Shown here: piece by piece, positions 43,971-54,299 of the stretch
Position numbering within the stretch: the first letter of the stretch is position 1
How the letters are laid out: the number at the start of each line of letters is the position of its first letter
Source: Borreliella garinii
GTDB taxonomy: Bacteria > Spirochaetota > Spirochaetia > Borreliales > Borreliaceae
Assembly (NCBI RefSeq): GCF_001922545.1
Contig: NZ_CP018744.1
Location: 248,001-312,000, forward strand
Length of the DNA stretch: 64,000 bases
Direction of reading: 5' to 3'
The notes under the pieces: generated by a model
Database searches by the model: none
The model's input: the letters and a program-made list of their open reading frames with translations, nothing else
What the model was told of the DNA's origin: nothing
Program-made: the position numbers and the translations under genes

Positions 43971-45227
43971 ATGATTTTAATATTCATCCTTATTTCAATT
44001 AATTTATCAATTCAATATTATTTAAAACTCAATTTGATTTATTTTGACATAATACTAACATTATTTTTTATAATAAAAAATAACAAACACCTAGCACTTA
44101 GTTTTATTTTTTGCACAATATTGCTATTAAGCTTTCAAGTTAGATTAAATTTTAAAGCATTGGAAAAAAATATTTATCAAATAACAAACATTAAAAATTT
44201 AAAAAAAGATTCAAAAACCATTATTGAAGTAATTGACAATAAAATAAATACACATAGATTCAATTTTAAAAATATTGAAAACATTTATAAAATCGGAGAT
44301 ATCATTAAAATTGAAAACCAAAAAATAAAACTTATTAAAAGACCCTTTTTTGCCAAGCTTAAAGAAAAGTATACAAATACTTTAAATAATTTTTTTACCA
44401 CATTAAATCCTAGTTATTCCCATTTTTCAAAAACAATGATTTTGAATATCAAGTCAGAAATAACAAAATATGAAAAAACATTATTTCAAAATGCAGGGGT
44501 TGCCCACATTTTAGTAGTGTCTGGACTACATTTTTACCTAATAAGCTTAATAAGTTACTATTTACTTTTAATAATCACAAATGAAAAATTAAAATACTTA
44601 ATACTAAGCATAATTTTATTAAATTATCTAATATTAACTGGATTTACACCTTCAACACTAAGAGCATTTCTAATGACAGAATCTCTTATAATATATAAAC
44701 TAATTTACGGCAAAATTAATTTAATAAGCTGTACATCTATTAGTTTTGTAATAAATGCTATTACATTCCCCGAAACACTAAATTCAATAGGATTTCAGCT
44801 CTCCTACCTTGCAACAATAGGGATATCAGCATCGGTTTATCTAAAAAATAGATACAATCTTAAAAGACTAACATCATTAATGCTTACAACGTTTTTTATT
44901 CAAATATTCACTTCGCCAGTAATTTATGTTAACAATTTTGATCTAGCACCAATTTCAGTGCTATCAAACTTAATAATTATTCCATTGACATTAATTTTTT
45001 TATTAATAACAATATTAAGCCTAATAACTTACTTTTTAAGCTTGAATTTATTTTTTCTCCTTGACCTTATTAATGCCTACATATTCCAAACAATAAAAAT
45101 TACAGCAATATTTTTTAGCAAATTCTTTATAGTAAAGCACCACCAAATACCTATATTTTTAATATTAAGTATTCTCCTTATAACTTACATTATTTATAAT
45201 AACGAAACCAAAAAAACTTCAAAATAA
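43971..45227 (+). CDS. ComEC/Rec2-type DNA channel domain protein
   Basis: A 418-residue polytopic membrane protein with the ComEC competence domain. The signature HILVVSGLHFYLIS is at about residue 180, and further family segments are LTGFTPSTLRAFLM, SIGFQLSYLATIG and VYVNNFDLAPISVLSNLIIIP. In naturally competent bacteria ComEC passes single-stranded DNA across the inner membrane. This protein lacks the C-terminal metallo-beta-lactamase domain of full ComEC, so it is the short form. A weak AGGA precedes the ATG. ksgA follows 52 nt later. Role in Borrelia unknown. Confidence 0.85.
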   Translation: MILIFILISINLSIQYYLKLNLIYFDIILTLFFIIKNNKHLALSFIFCTILLLSFQVRLNFKALEKNIYQITNIKNLKKDSKTIIEVIDNKINTHRFNFKNIENIYKIGDIIKIENQKIKLIKRPFFAKLKEKYTNTLNNFFTTLNPSYSHFSKTMILNIKSEITKYEKTLFQNAGVAHILVVSGLHFYLISLISYYLLLIITNEKLKYLILSIILLNYLILTGFTPSTLRAFLMTESLIIYKLIYGKINLISCTSISFVINAITFPETLNSIGFQLSYLATIGISASVYLKNRYNLKRLTSLMLTTFFIQIFTSPVIYVNNFDLAPISVLSNLIIIPLTLIFLLITILSLITYFLSLNLFFLLDLINAYIFQTIKITAIFFSKFFIVKHHQIPIFLILSILLITYIIYNNETKKTSK

Positions 45228-45279
45228 TCCAAAAATAGCTGCAAATATAAAGAATAATATGATATTATCTCTTTGATCT

Positions 45280-46104
45280 ATGAATATCAACTATAACAGT
45301 ATAACTAGCATAAAACAAATATTAAAAGAAAGAAAAATAGCTCCAAGAAAATTATGGGGACAAAACTATCTAATCAACGAAAGCATAAGACAAAAAATAA
45401 TAGAAAGCTTAGATATAAAAGAAAATGAAAAAATCTGGGAAATTGGTCCAGGCCTTGGAGCAATGACTGATATTTTACTAAAAAAAACCAATTTTTTAAC
45501 CGCATTTGAAATTGACTTAAAATATTCAGAAATATTAAATGAAAAATTTGGAAAATTAAAAAACTTTAAATTGATAAAAGGGGATTTTTTAAAAAAATAT
45601 CCAAACGAAAATAAAAACATTGATAAAATATTTTCAAATTTGCCATACAATATTGCTTCAAAAGTAATATCTAAATTAATTGAAGAAAATTTCTTAAAAG
45701 AAATGGTATTAACAGTGCAAAAAGAATTGGCCGACAGAATAACTGCAAAAACAAATAGCAAAAACTATTCTTCATTTACAGTCTTAGTACAATCACACTT
45801 CACGGCAATTAAAATAATAGACATAGGAGAAAGCAATTTTTATCCTGCACCCAAAGTTAAATCCACAACACTAAAATTAATTCCTAAAAAAAACAACATA
45901 AAAGACTTCAAAGAATTCAACAAACTGATTAGAACTGTATTCTCAAGTAGAAGAAAGAAATTAAAAAACACTATTATTAATTTCATCAAAAATAAAGCTA
46001 TTCTGGAAGAAAATTTTTTAAAAGAATATTTAGGCAAAAGACCTGAAAACATTTCTGTTGAAGAATTCATACAAATTTCAAACACTTTAACTGCCCATCA
46101 TTAA
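45280..46104 (+). CDS. ksgA: 16S rRNA adenine dimethyltransferase
   Basis: Dimethylates the two adenines of the 3' hairpin of 16S rRNA (A1518, A1519 in E. coli). The 274 residues show the SAM site WEIGPGLGAMT, the acidic loop FEIDLKY, and the catalytic motif NLPYNIAS (NLPY). Loss gives kasugamycin resistance. No Shine-Dalgarno sequence is seen; a TATTAT lies 12 nt before the ATG, so a very short leader is possible. The last 18 nt overlap the convergent pta gene. Confidence 0.95.
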   Translation: MNINYNSITSIKQILKERKIAPRKLWGQNYLINESIRQKIIESLDIKENEKIWEIGPGLGAMTDILLKKTNFLTAFEIDLKYSEILNEKFGKLKNFKLIKGDFLKKYPNENKNIDKIFSNLPYNIASKVISKLIEENFLKEMVLTVQKELADRITAKTNSKNYSSFTVLVQSHFTAIKIIDIGESNFYPAPKVKSTTLKLIPKKNNIKDFKEFNKLIRTVFSSRRKKLKNTIINFIKNKAILEENFLKEYLGKRPENISVEEFIQISNTLTAHH

Positions 46105-47124
46105 AGCACTTGCAAATACAATTTCATCAACAGAACAACCCCTTGAAAGATCACTAATAGGCTTTGACAAACCTTGTAAAAAAGGACCGTAAGCCTTAGC
46201 AAAAGCAAATCTCTCTACTAATTTATAACCAATATTCCCGGCATCTAAATTAGGAAATATTAAAACATTAGCAGAACCTGCTACCAAAGATTCGCTACAT
46301 TTTTTCTCTGCAACATCCTTAATTATAGCTGAATCAAGTTGAAGTTCCCCATCAATAAGCAAATCACTCTCTTTATTCTTTACAATATTTAAAGCATTCT
46401 TTACCTTTTCAGTTTCTCTAGCATTGGAAGATCCTTTTGTTGAAAAACTTAAAAGAGCAACCTTGGGCTTTGCATTTAAAATGTCTTTAAAAGATTTAGC
46501 ACTTTGCAATGCAATTTCTGCAAGCTCTAAAGAATTGGGATTTACTACTAAAGAACAATCTGCAAAAAATAAAATTCCATTATGTCCAAAACAAAAATCA
46601 AGATTGCGAGCAATATTTAAAGTATCCATAATCATAAAAGATGATACAGTCTTAACACCATCCAACTTAGAAATTATTCTCAAAGCATTAGACAAAACCT
46701 TAGCAGAAGTTGAAATAGCCCCACAAACACAAGACTTGACATGCCCAAATCTTACCATAAGCATAGCAAAAGTAATTTCATCTAAAACTTGAGTCTTTAA
46801 ACTTTGCTTAGTAGCTCCTTTTAGCTTTAACAAACTCCAATATTCATCCAAATACATTTCAATGTCTGGGAAAGAATGAGGATCAATAACTTCTATTCTT
46901 TCTAAAATATTATTACAATTAGAAAATTCTTTTAGAGAATTAATAACAGGATCTTTTTTACCTATCAAAATAACTGAATTAGCAAGATTTTTTTGCAAAA
47001 CAATAACAGCTGCCTTCAAAACTCTAGAATCACTACTTTCAGGAAAAACTACACTGGCCTTAAGCTTATTCTCTTTTACAAATATTCTTGCCTTATTAAA
47101 GGCATAATCTTTTAAACAAAACAT
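46087..47124 (-). CDS. pta: Phosphate acetyltransferase
   Basis: Converts acetyl phosphate and CoA to acetyl-CoA. The 345-residue length is the short form without regulatory domains. Motifs: VVFPESSDSRVLKAA near the start, GQL-like DGELQLDSA, and the C-terminal NVLIFPNLDAGNIGYKLVER and GPFLQGLSKPISDLSRG, typical of Pta. It completes the AckA-Pta route. No ribosome site is seen before the ATG. The 3' end overlaps ksgA by 18 nt on the other strand. Confidence 0.95.
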   Translation of the reverse strand: MFCLKDYAFNKARIFVKENKLKASVVFPESSDSRVLKAAVIVLQKNLANSVILIGKKDPVINSLKEFSNCNNILERIEVIDPHSFPDIEMYLDEYWSLLKLKGATKQSLKTQVLDEITFAMLMVRFGHVKSCVCGAISTSAKVLSNALRIISKLDGVKTVSSFMIMDTLNIARNLDFCFGHNGILFFADCSLVVNPNSLELAEIALQSAKSFKDILNAKPKVALLSFSTKGSSNARETEKVKNALNIVKNKESDLLIDGELQLDSAIIKDVAEKKCSESLVAGSANVLIFPNLDAGNIGYKLVERFAFAKAYGPFLQGLSKPISDLSRGCSVDEIVFASALMMGS

Positions 47125-47157
47125 TTTATAAAAATATAAATTTACAAGCGCACAAAG

Positions 47158-47188
47158 AAAAGATACTTTTTAAACAAAAATATCTTTT
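47158..47188 (-). terminator. Hairpin after bgp
   Basis: AAAAGATA-c-TTTTT and AAAAA-TATCTTTT form a 13-bp stem with one bulged base and an AAAC loop. On the minus strand T-rich sequence follows. It lies between the end of bgp and the start of pta and would end bgp transcription. Confidence 0.55.
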
Positions 47189-47226
47189 TTCATGCATAAT
47201 TTTCAATTATAAAAATTAAATATTCC

Positions 47227-48021
47227 TTAAAGAATTCTTAAAATTTCTTGTACAACTTTAGCTGATTTAAAAGAAGCTAATTTTAAAAATTTACTATATT
47301 CAACTTCATTTTCTTCTTTATTTACAATGTCAGATATGGACCTAATAACTATAAAAGGTACATTAAACATATGCGCAACATGCCCTATTGCTGCACCTTC
47401 CATTTCAACAGCTATTACATCTTTAAAGTCTCTTATAATATTTTTGATATAAATTGGGTCAATAAACTGATCTCCTGTTAATATTAATCCTGAATATGCA
47501 TTAGCGCCTTTAACCTTTAATTTAACGGCCTCTTTAGCTTTGTTAACCAAATTCTTATTGGCAACAAATTTTTGAGGTAATCCCATAAGCTGTCCCACCT
47601 TGTGGCCAAATTTAGTCAAATCAACATCATGATATGCAATCTCTGAAGACACTACTATATCTCCCACTTTAATATCTTTGTATTTATCACTAATAACACC
47701 ACCAGCAACTCCAAAATTAATTACATGACTTATATTGTATTTTGACAAAAGATAACTAGTCCACACACCTGCATTAACCTTGCCAATCCCACAAACACTA
47801 GCCATAACATTGCGATTAGACAACTTCCCCTTTACAATCTTTTTATTAAGACCATATTCCTTAAGTACTATTTCTTCCTTATTAGACATAAGCTTATTTA
47901 TCTCTTCAAGCTCAGAATCCATGGCAGTTACTATTAAAACATTGATGTTTTTAGAAAAAGCAACATGACCGTTTGAAAAAACTAATAAAAAAAGAAAAAA
48001 TTTTATTAAAAAATTGTTCAT
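47227..48021 (-). CDS. bgp: Exported MTA/SAH nucleosidase Bgp (glycosaminoglycan-binding)
   Basis: A 264-residue Pfs-type nucleosidase with an N-terminal signal peptide (MNNFLIKFFLFLLVFSNGHVAFS). The catalytic domain follows: NVLIVTAMDSELEEI, FGVAGGVISDKYKDIKVGDIVVS, and VEMEGAAIGHVA with the SDIVN loop carrying the catalytic Asp. The enzyme hydrolyses 5'-methylthioadenosine and S-adenosylhomocysteine. The B31 protein (BB0588) is known as Bgp, a surface-exposed glycosaminoglycan-binding protein that keeps nucleosidase activity. TAAGGAGT precedes the ATG. Borrelia has other Pfs genes for the cytoplasm, so this copy is the exported one. Confidence 0.92.
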   Translation of the reverse strand: MNNFLIKFFLFLLVFSNGHVAFSKNINVLIVTAMDSELEEINKLMSNKEEIVLKEYGLNKKIVKGKLSNRNVMASVCGIGKVNAGVWTSYLLSKYNISHVINFGVAGGVISDKYKDIKVGDIVVSSEIAYHDVDLTKFGHKVGQLMGLPQKFVANKNLVNKAKEAVKLKVKGANAYSGLILTGDQFIDPIYIKNIIRDFKDVIAVEMEGAAIGHVAHMFNVPFIVIRSISDIVNKEENEVEYSKFLKLASFKSAKVVQEILRIL

Positions 48022-48115
48022 AAAATCACACTCCTTATAGCAAAAAATATTTATAGCATTATTTTACAAAAAAATCAAAATTGAATTACTTTTGAAATAA
48101 TTTTTATAAAAGGTA

Positions 48116-48146
48116 TTGAAAAAAAATATCCTATCCATATTACAAT
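48116..48146 (+). promoter_or_regulatory. Possible promoter of metG
   Basis: TTGAAA (48116-48121) and TACAAT (48141-48146) are 19 nt apart, longer than ideal, and end 31 nt before the metG start. Confidence 0.4.
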
Positions 48147-48177
48147 ATTAATAGCTTAAACAAAAAAGGGAAACTGA

Positions 48178-50352
48178 ATGAAAAAAATGAATCTGGTTAC
48201 AGCTGCTCTACCCTATGTTAACAACATTCCTCATCTTGGAAATTTAGTACAAGTATTATCAGCTGATGCTTTTGCAAGATATTCTAAAATGTCAGGAATT
48301 GAAACTCTTTATGTCTGTGGAACAGATGAATATGGAACAGCCACAGAAACCAAAGCCTTGATTGAGAAAACTACCCCTTTAGAACTTTGCAATAAATATT
48401 ATGAAATACATAAATCAATTTACAAATGGTTCAATATTGAATTTGATATCTTCGGTCGCACAACCAATAAGCACCATCAAGACATTGTACAAAATTTTTT
48501 CCTAAAATTAGAAAAAAATGGCTATATAAAAGAGAGAGAAACTGAACAGTTTTTTTGCAACAAAGATTCAATATTCTTAGCTGATAGATATGTGATAGGA
48601 GAATGCCCAGAGTGCCAAAGCATAGCTAAAGGAGATCAGTGCGAAAATTGTTCTAAGCTTTTAAATCCAATAGACCTAATAAATCCAAAATGTATAATTT
48701 GTAAAAGCAAACCTGTTTTAAAAAAAACCAACCATCTTTATATAGATCTTCCCAAAATAAAAACAAAACTTGAGAAATGGATAAAAAATTCGACTACTAG
48801 CAAGAATTGGAATACAAATGCCCTTAAAATGACAAATGCTTTTTTAAGAGATGGTCTTAAAGAAAGAGCAATTACAAGAGACCTAAAATGGGGAATTCCT
48901 GTGCCTAAAAAAGGTTATGAAAATAAAGTATTTTATGTCTGGTTTGATGCTCCAATAGGATATATTTCAATTACCAAAAACATTGTAAAAAATTGGGAAT
49001 CTTGGTGGAAAAACAATGAGCAAGTAAATCTTGTACAATTTATTGGAAAAGACAATATATTGTTTCACACAGTTATATTCCCTTGCATAGAAATTGGAAG
49101 TAAAGGAAATTGGACAATATTAAATCAGCTCTCATCAAGCGAGTACTTAAATTATGAAAATCTTAAATTTTCAAAATCAGAAGGAACAGGAATTTTTGGA
49201 AACGATGTTATTACGACAGGAATCCCTTCTGATGTTTGGCGATTTTATATCTATTATAACAGACCCGAAAAATCTGATTTTCAATTTATGTGGCAAGATC
49301 TTATGGAAAGAGTAAATACAGAGCTTATTGATAATTTTTCAAACCTTGTCAACAGAGTATTAACATTTCAAAAAAAATTCTTTGGAGATGTAATAGAAAC
49401 AATAGAAATTCAAAATAAATTTTGGAAACAAATAATACCAAAATATAATAAAATACTAAATCTTTTTAAAAAGACAGAACTAAAATCTGCGCTAAAAGAA
49501 ATACTTAAAATTTCATCCCTTGGAAACAAAATCTTTCAAGATAATGAACCGTGGAAAAGAAAAGATAGCTCTCCGCAAGAAACAAAAGAACTAATCTCAA
49601 ACTTAATATACCTAGTCAGAGATTTATCTATTTTAATGATGCCATTCATTCCCGAAACAAGCAAAAAAATACAACAATTCTTTGGCAACAGTTATCAATT
49701 TTCTACCAAAATTCTTGGAACTAAATCGGGAATTAAAAGAATTGAATTTACAGAAATATTATTCAATAAACTAGATCAAAAAAAAATCAACAATTTAAAG
49801 CTGAAATATTCAGGAGAAAAAAACATGGAAGAAAAAGAACAACCAGAAAACTTATTTAGAGAAAAAGTGCTCTTAAAAGTTGTGAAAATAAATAAAATAG
49901 AAAGAAATCCAGAGGCTAAAAACCTATTCATATTAAAACTAGATGACGGAACTAATGAAAACAAACAAATAGTAAGTAGCCTTGAGGGATATTATACAGA
50001 AGAAGAGCTTTTGGGAAAACATATAATAATAGTAGATAATCTAAAGCCTGCAAAGTTTAGAGGAATAAAATCTGAAGGAATGCTAATAGCTGCTGAGGAT
50101 AAAAATAAAAATTTTAAAATTGTAATTGTAGAAGATTCAATCAAAAATCCTATTCCTGGGGAGCGAATAATACTTGAAAACGATCAAAATAAAGATCTCA
50201 TTTGCCCACCTAAAATTGACATAAATAAATTTTCAAAAGCTAATATAGTAGCAGAAGACGGAGAGCTTAAAATAAACGGAATAAACTTAATATTAGAACA
50301 TTCTAAGAATAAAATATTGTCTAAAGATATTCCAAACGGAATAGTTTGCTAA
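48178..50352 (+). CDS. metG: Methionyl-tRNA synthetase
   Basis: Class I synthetase of 724 residues charging both methionine tRNAs in this window. HIGH-type motif in [11 protein letters not shown], a four-Cys zinc knuckle with CPECQ, CENC and CIICKS (about residues 143-180), and KMSKS-type motif as LKFSKSEG. The C-terminal ~110 residues are the EMAP-II-like tRNA-binding domain ([12 protein letters not shown], then [17 protein letters not shown]), usual for dimeric enzymes. AGGGAAA precedes the ATG. The FemABX gene follows after 9 nt. Confidence 0.96.
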   Translation: MKKMNLVTAALPYVNNIPHLGNLVQVLSADAFARYSKMSGIETLYVCGTDEYGTATETKALIEKTTPLELCNKYYEIHKSIYKWFNIEFDIFGRTTNKHHQDIVQNFFLKLEKNGYIKERETEQFFCNKDSIFLADRYVIGECPECQSIAKGDQCENCSKLLNPIDLINPKCIICKSKPVLKKTNHLYIDLPKIKTKLEKWIKNSTTSKNWNTNALKMTNAFLRDGLKERAITRDLKWGIPVPKKGYENKVFYVWFDAPIGYISITKNIVKNWESWWKNNEQVNLVQFIGKDNILFHTVIFPCIEIGSKGNWTILNQLSSSEYLNYENLKFSKSEGTGIFGNDVITTGIPSDVWRFYIYYNRPEKSDFQFMWQDLMERVNTELIDNFSNLVNRVLTFQKKFFGDVIETIEIQNKFWKQIIPKYNKILNLFKKTELKSALKEILKISSLGNKIFQDNEPWKRKDSSPQETKELISNLIYLVRDLSILMMPFIPETSKKIQQFFGNSYQFSTKILGTKSGIKRIEFTEILFNKLDQKKINNLKLKYSGEKNMEEKEQPENLFREKVLLKVVKINKIERNPEAKNLFILKLDDGTNENKQIVSSLEGYYTEEELLGKHIIIVDNLKPAKFRGIKSEGMLIAAEDKNKNFKIVIVEDSIKNPIPGERIILENDQNKDLICPPKIDINKFSKANIVAEDGELKINGINLILEHSKNKILSKDIPNGIVC

Positions 50353-50361
50353 GAGCTGTTA

Positions 50362-51405
50362 ATGACTATTGAAAAAATAAAAACAAAGGAAATGGAAGAA
50401 AATTATCTTCAAAGCGAACTGTGGGCATTAATAAAAACAACAAAAAACAGCAATTGGAAAACCATAGCATTTAAAAGTGATGTTCTTGGTAAAATTGTTG
50501 TAATGCAAAGAAGACTGTTTAAAAATTTTTACTTAGCATATATTCCACATCCAGAATTCTCAAACAAAACTCTTGAGAACATTGATATTGACAAAATTGG
50601 CAAAACTATTAAAGAATTTAGCATAAAAATAAAACCCTACTTACATAAAAATACAATTTTTTTAAGATTCGATTTAATGTATTACTATCAAAGAACACTC
50701 AATGACAAATACTATCCGCTAAAAATTAACATCAAATATCTAAAAAAATCATTTGATGACATACAGCCCTCAAACACAACAATATTAAACTTAAACAATT
50801 CTCTTGAAGATATTTTGCTTAACATGAAAAAAAAAACAAGATACAACATAAAGCTCAGCACAAAAAAAAATCTGAATATAACAATAGATGATAAATTTAA
50901 ACATTTAAATGAATTTTATAAACTCTACAAAGAAACTAGCAAAAGAGATAAATTTACTATCCACTCAGAAGAATATATAAAAAACCTCATTGAAATATTC
51001 GAACAAGACAAAAATGCTCAAATAAAATTGATAATTGCATTTTATAACAACATAATTATTTCTGGCATAATAATGGGAATTTACAAGGAAAAAGCAGTCT
51101 ATCTTTACGGAGCTTCCAGTAAAAAATATAGAAATTTAATGCCGAATTACGCAGTGCAATTTAAAGCAATACAAATTTTAAAAAAATTAGGAATAAAAGA
51201 ATATGATTTTTTAGGAATTCCCCCAATTGCAAATAAAAAACACCCCTTATCTGGTCTTTTTGCTTTTAAAACAGGATTTGGAGGAGATATCATTCACAGA
51301 ATTGGATGCTATGATTTTATTTACAAAAATTTTATTTATCAGATTTATGCAAATCTTGAAAAACTCAGATACTTTTATTACAAAGTAATAAGGAAAAAAA
51401 TTTAA
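50362..51405 (+). CDS. FemABX-type peptidoglycan aminoacyl ligase
   Basis: A 347-residue protein with two GNAT-like halves typical of FemX: NYLQSELWALIKTTKNSNW at the start, MKKKTRYNIKLSTKKNLNI in the middle, GIYKEKAVYLYGASSKKYRNLMPNYAVQF and YDFLGIPP near the end. FemX enzymes add amino acids from aminoacyl-tRNA to the third-position diamino acid of lipid II. Borrelia peptidoglycan carries glycine on ornithine, so adding that glycine is a reasonable inferred role. It is probably cotranscribed with metG. The stop overlaps the convergent murD stop by 4 nt (TTAA). Confidence 0.85.
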   Translation: MTIEKIKTKEMEENYLQSELWALIKTTKNSNWKTIAFKSDVLGKIVVMQRRLFKNFYLAYIPHPEFSNKTLENIDIDKIGKTIKEFSIKIKPYLHKNTIFLRFDLMYYYQRTLNDKYYPLKINIKYLKKSFDDIQPSNTTILNLNNSLEDILLNMKKKTRYNIKLSTKKNLNITIDDKFKHLNEFYKLYKETSKRDKFTIHSEEYIKNLIEIFEQDKNAQIKLIIAFYNNIIISGIIMGIYKEKAVYLYGASSKKYRNLMPNYAVQFKAIQILKKLGIKEYDFLGIPPIANKKHPLSGLFAFKTGFGGDIIHRIGCYDFIYKNFIYQIYANLEKLRYFYYKVIRKKI

Positions 51406-52757
51406 CCCAGCATATTAACTAAATTTTTGAATTGTAAGCCTCTATCAAACTCATTATTGAAAAGTTCAAAAGAAGCACTAGCAGGGGAAAATAATACAAT
51501 GTCGCCTGGACTTGAAATCTTGCTAGCATAATTTACTGCATCTCTTAAAGAATCAAATACAAAATATTGTATGCTACTTTTTTCTAAAATCTTAATAATT
51601 TTTACAGTTGCACTACCTTTGATCAAGATCCAAGTTTTTACAAGATTAATGATCTTACAAAAACTTGAAAAATCAAGCTCTTTATCGGTTCCTCCAACAA
51701 TTAAGTTAATAGAATTATCATTTGTTTTTAAACTTTTAACAGATAAAACCGTAGAATCGGGAATAGTTGAAGCTGTATCATTATAAAACATTACATTTTG
51801 AACTAATTTAACAAACTCCAATCTATGCTCAATGCCTCTAAACTTATTTAAAATCTTAAACGTATGACTAAGGTCCATATTTAAATAATACGAAACAAAA
51901 AAAGCAATAAGCTTGGGAATCATAAAAACAACTTGTGACTCAGAAAAACTTCCAATTAAGTTGTCATTAAAATATACTTCACCTTTATTATAATAAAAAA
52001 CATCTTGATCTAAAACTAAAGGATTAAATTCGGAAAATAAAATAACTTTGGCTTTTGATTCAAATTTTGAAAAATATTTGTAATAAGCCTTATCCTGAAT
52101 AATCGCAATTCCTGAAGTTTGATTTACAAAAATCTTTGACTTATCAATAATATAGTCATCAAAATTTAAATAATAGTTTTGGTGATCGTTGTAAACATTT
52201 GTAATAATACTAAGAATAGGATTAAAATTCTCTAAAGATTGCAACTGCCAAGAAGAAAGCTCTAAAATCAAGGGAGATCTTCCATCAAGTTGATCAAAAA
52301 AACTTAAAGGAGATATCCCGATATTTCCTCCAAGCTTTGCCCTTGGATATTTTTTTTTCAAAACCTGATACAAAAGAGATACAAGCGTTGATTTACCTTT
52401 AGTGCCTGTTACTGCTATTATAGGGTTCTTGTTAAATATCAAAAACAAGCTAATATCAGTTTCAACTCGTTTTGCAAGCTTTAAATATTTATTATTGGGC
52501 TTAACACTAGGATTTTTAACAACAATATCAGCTTTTTTAAAATCGTTTATATCATGTTTACCTAAAACATACCTAATTTGATCATCAAAATCTTTTAAAG
52601 AATCAATACTTAAAGCTAATTCTGCCTCACTTTTAAGATCAGTAATTACTAGCCTTGCCCCGTGCTTTAATAAAAATCTAGAAAGAGCTACTCCCCCTCC
52701 ATTAAGACCTAACCCCATGACTAAAAAATTTAAATTTTTAATTTCGTCTAAACGCAC
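51402..52757 (-). CDS. murD: UDP-MurNAc-L-alanine:D-glutamate ligase
   Basis: Adds D-glutamate to the growing stem peptide in the cytoplasm. The 451 residues have the Mur ligase order: N-terminal Rossmann part (FLVMGLGLNGGGVALS), ATP loop AVTGTKGKSTLVSLL, LELSSWQLQ, NVYNDHQNYY, and C-terminal FYNDTASTIPDS. The start is GTG at 52757 without a ribosome site; a TATAAT ends 6 nt upstream (52769-52764), so a leaderless start is possible. The preceding MATE gene ends 12 nt upstream. Confidence 0.94.
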   Translation of the reverse strand: MRLDEIKNLNFLVMGLGLNGGGVALSRFLLKHGARLVITDLKSEAELALSIDSLKDFDDQIRYVLGKHDINDFKKADIVVKNPSVKPNNKYLKLAKRVETDISLFLIFNKNPIIAVTGTKGKSTLVSLLYQVLKKKYPRAKLGGNIGISPLSFFDQLDGRSPLILELSSWQLQSLENFNPILSIITNVYNDHQNYYLNFDDYIIDKSKIFVNQTSGIAIIQDKAYYKYFSKFESKAKVILFSEFNPLVLDQDVFYYNKGEVYFNDNLIGSFSESQVVFMIPKLIAFFVSYYLNMDLSHTFKILNKFRGIEHRLEFVKLVQNVMFYNDTASTIPDSTVLSVKSLKTNDNSINLIVGGTDKELDFSSFCKIINLVKTWILIKGSATVKIIKILEKSSIQYFVFDSLRDAVNYASKISSPGDIVLFSPASASFELFNNEFDRGLQFKNLVNMLG

Positions 52758-52769
52758 AATAAGATTATA

Positions 52770-54122
52770 TCAAACCCACCAACTTGTTTTAACAGGTTTA
52801 ATCCACCTTTCACTATAAAAATAAGGAAGCGAAATAGCAAGTTTTATTGCATCCTCAAGAGCTGGAATAAAAACAATGATTTCAAAAGGCAAATTTGTAT
52901 AATTTGCTAAAATAAAAGCAATAGGAATAGTATAAATAAACGTTACAGAACCTTCCATAATAGCCCCAAAACTTGGAGATGCTCCTGCACGAAAAAATCC
53001 AAAAAGATACTGAAAAGCAAGCGCCATAAAAAAGGCAGAAATAGAAGAATACCTTAAAATAATTCCTGTAAGTTGCGAATATTTTAATGTATAAAAAATA
53101 TAGGGAGCAAAAAATGAAAATACAAACAATGCAAAAGATGTTAAAAAAGCAAGTTTGAAGCCAATGTTACCTAAATAGATTGCAACTTTCATGACTTCTT
53201 TTTTACTATTATGCATTTCATAGCCCATCATAATATTTAAAGAGATGCAAAAGGAATTAATTATATTAAAGATAATAAAATAAATAGAAAAAGATATACT
53301 ATAAGCAGCATATTTATGAGTATCAATTCCTATAAAAATTGATGTCAACACAAGATAGCCAAAAAACCAAATAAAATCATTTAAAAGGATTGGAATAAAA
53401 AATTTAATTAGCTGAACAAACGACTTAATATTAATATTTAAATCATCAAGCCTAAGATTCAAAACTGAATTCTTGTTAAACACTGTATAAATAAGATAAA
53501 CAATAAGCTCTAAGGCACGAATAACTGTTGTTGCAATAGCAGCTCCAACTACTCCCATACGAAAACCAAAAATAAAAATATAATTTAATATTAGATTTAA
53601 AAGCACCGAAAAAACAGAAATGTAAACTTGAAATTTAACAATTTCAACAACTTTAAGAGCATTGGCAACAAGTCCTTTTATGATTGCAAATACGAAGGAA
53701 AAAATAGCTATGTTTAAATAAATCGCTCCATAATAAACTGCCTGCACATCATTAGAAATTAATCTAAGTAAAAAAAAAGGATTCAATTTCGAAATCAATA
53801 TAAACGGGAAAGAAAATAAAATAATAATTAATATACTAATAAAAAATGTATTTCTAAAACTCTTAAAATCGCCCCGATTGTATTGCCTTGTAGCAATTAT
53901 ATTGTAAGCTCCTACCATAGCAAACCCAATAGTAACAAACAGTTCGAAAAATTTATTTGCAAGAGAAACTCCTGCAACAGGATAATCGCCAAGATATGCA
54001 ACCATAGCATTATCTGTAAGAGAAATAAAATTAAATAAAAAAAACTCAATAGCAGTTGGAATTGCAATCTTTAAAAGATCTTTATAAATTTTATTTTTTT
54101 TTAACACACTTAATGAATACAT
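52770..54122 (-). CDS. MATE-family transporter, copy 2
   Basis: A 450-residue multidrug-and-toxin-extrusion type transporter with about 12 membrane spans (LLKIAIPTAIEFFLFNFISLTDNAMVAYLG at the start; the internal repeat of six spans begins near residue 230). I start at the ATG at 54122, which has TTTGGAGAAG upstream; the frame continues 22 codons further without a ribosome site. Exports cationic compounds in exchange for Na+ or H+, or perhaps lipid-linked or other metabolites (MOP superfamily). It is a neighbour and paralogue of the next gene. murD follows after 12 nt. Confidence 0.88.
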   Translation of the reverse strand: MYSLSVLKKNKIYKDLLKIAIPTAIEFFLFNFISLTDNAMVAYLGDYPVAGVSLANKFFELFVTIGFAMVGAYNIIATRQYNRGDFKSFRNTFFISILIIILFSFPFILISKLNPFFLLRLISNDVQAVYYGAIYLNIAIFSFVFAIIKGLVANALKVVEIVKFQVYISVFSVLLNLILNYIFIFGFRMGVVGAAIATTVIRALELIVYLIYTVFNKNSVLNLRLDDLNINIKSFVQLIKFFIPILLNDFIWFFGYLVLTSIFIGIDTHKYAAYSISFSIYFIIFNIINSFCISLNIMMGYEMHNSKKEVMKVAIYLGNIGFKLAFLTSFALFVFSFFAPYIFYTLKYSQLTGIILRYSSISAFFMALAFQYLFGFFRAGASPSFGAIMEGSVTFIYTIPIAFILANYTNLPFEIIVFIPALEDAIKLAISLPYFYSERWIKPVKTSWWV

Positions 54123-54299
54123 AAACTTCTCCAAATAAAAAATCAAGACTTTTGCAAAGACAAATACTAAAACACTGCAATAAAACAAAAGGAATTGCTT
54201 TTAAATCAGTATAATCAGAATGAATTTTAGACTAATCAAGATCATTAAAATTTTTATTAACACCAAATATATCATGCTGCTCTATCCTAAATCAAGCTC

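Noticed and set aside
48022..48177. T-box or riboswitch before metG
   Set aside because: The leader is about 25-30 nt from the likely promoter, too short for either, and no stable hairpin is visible.
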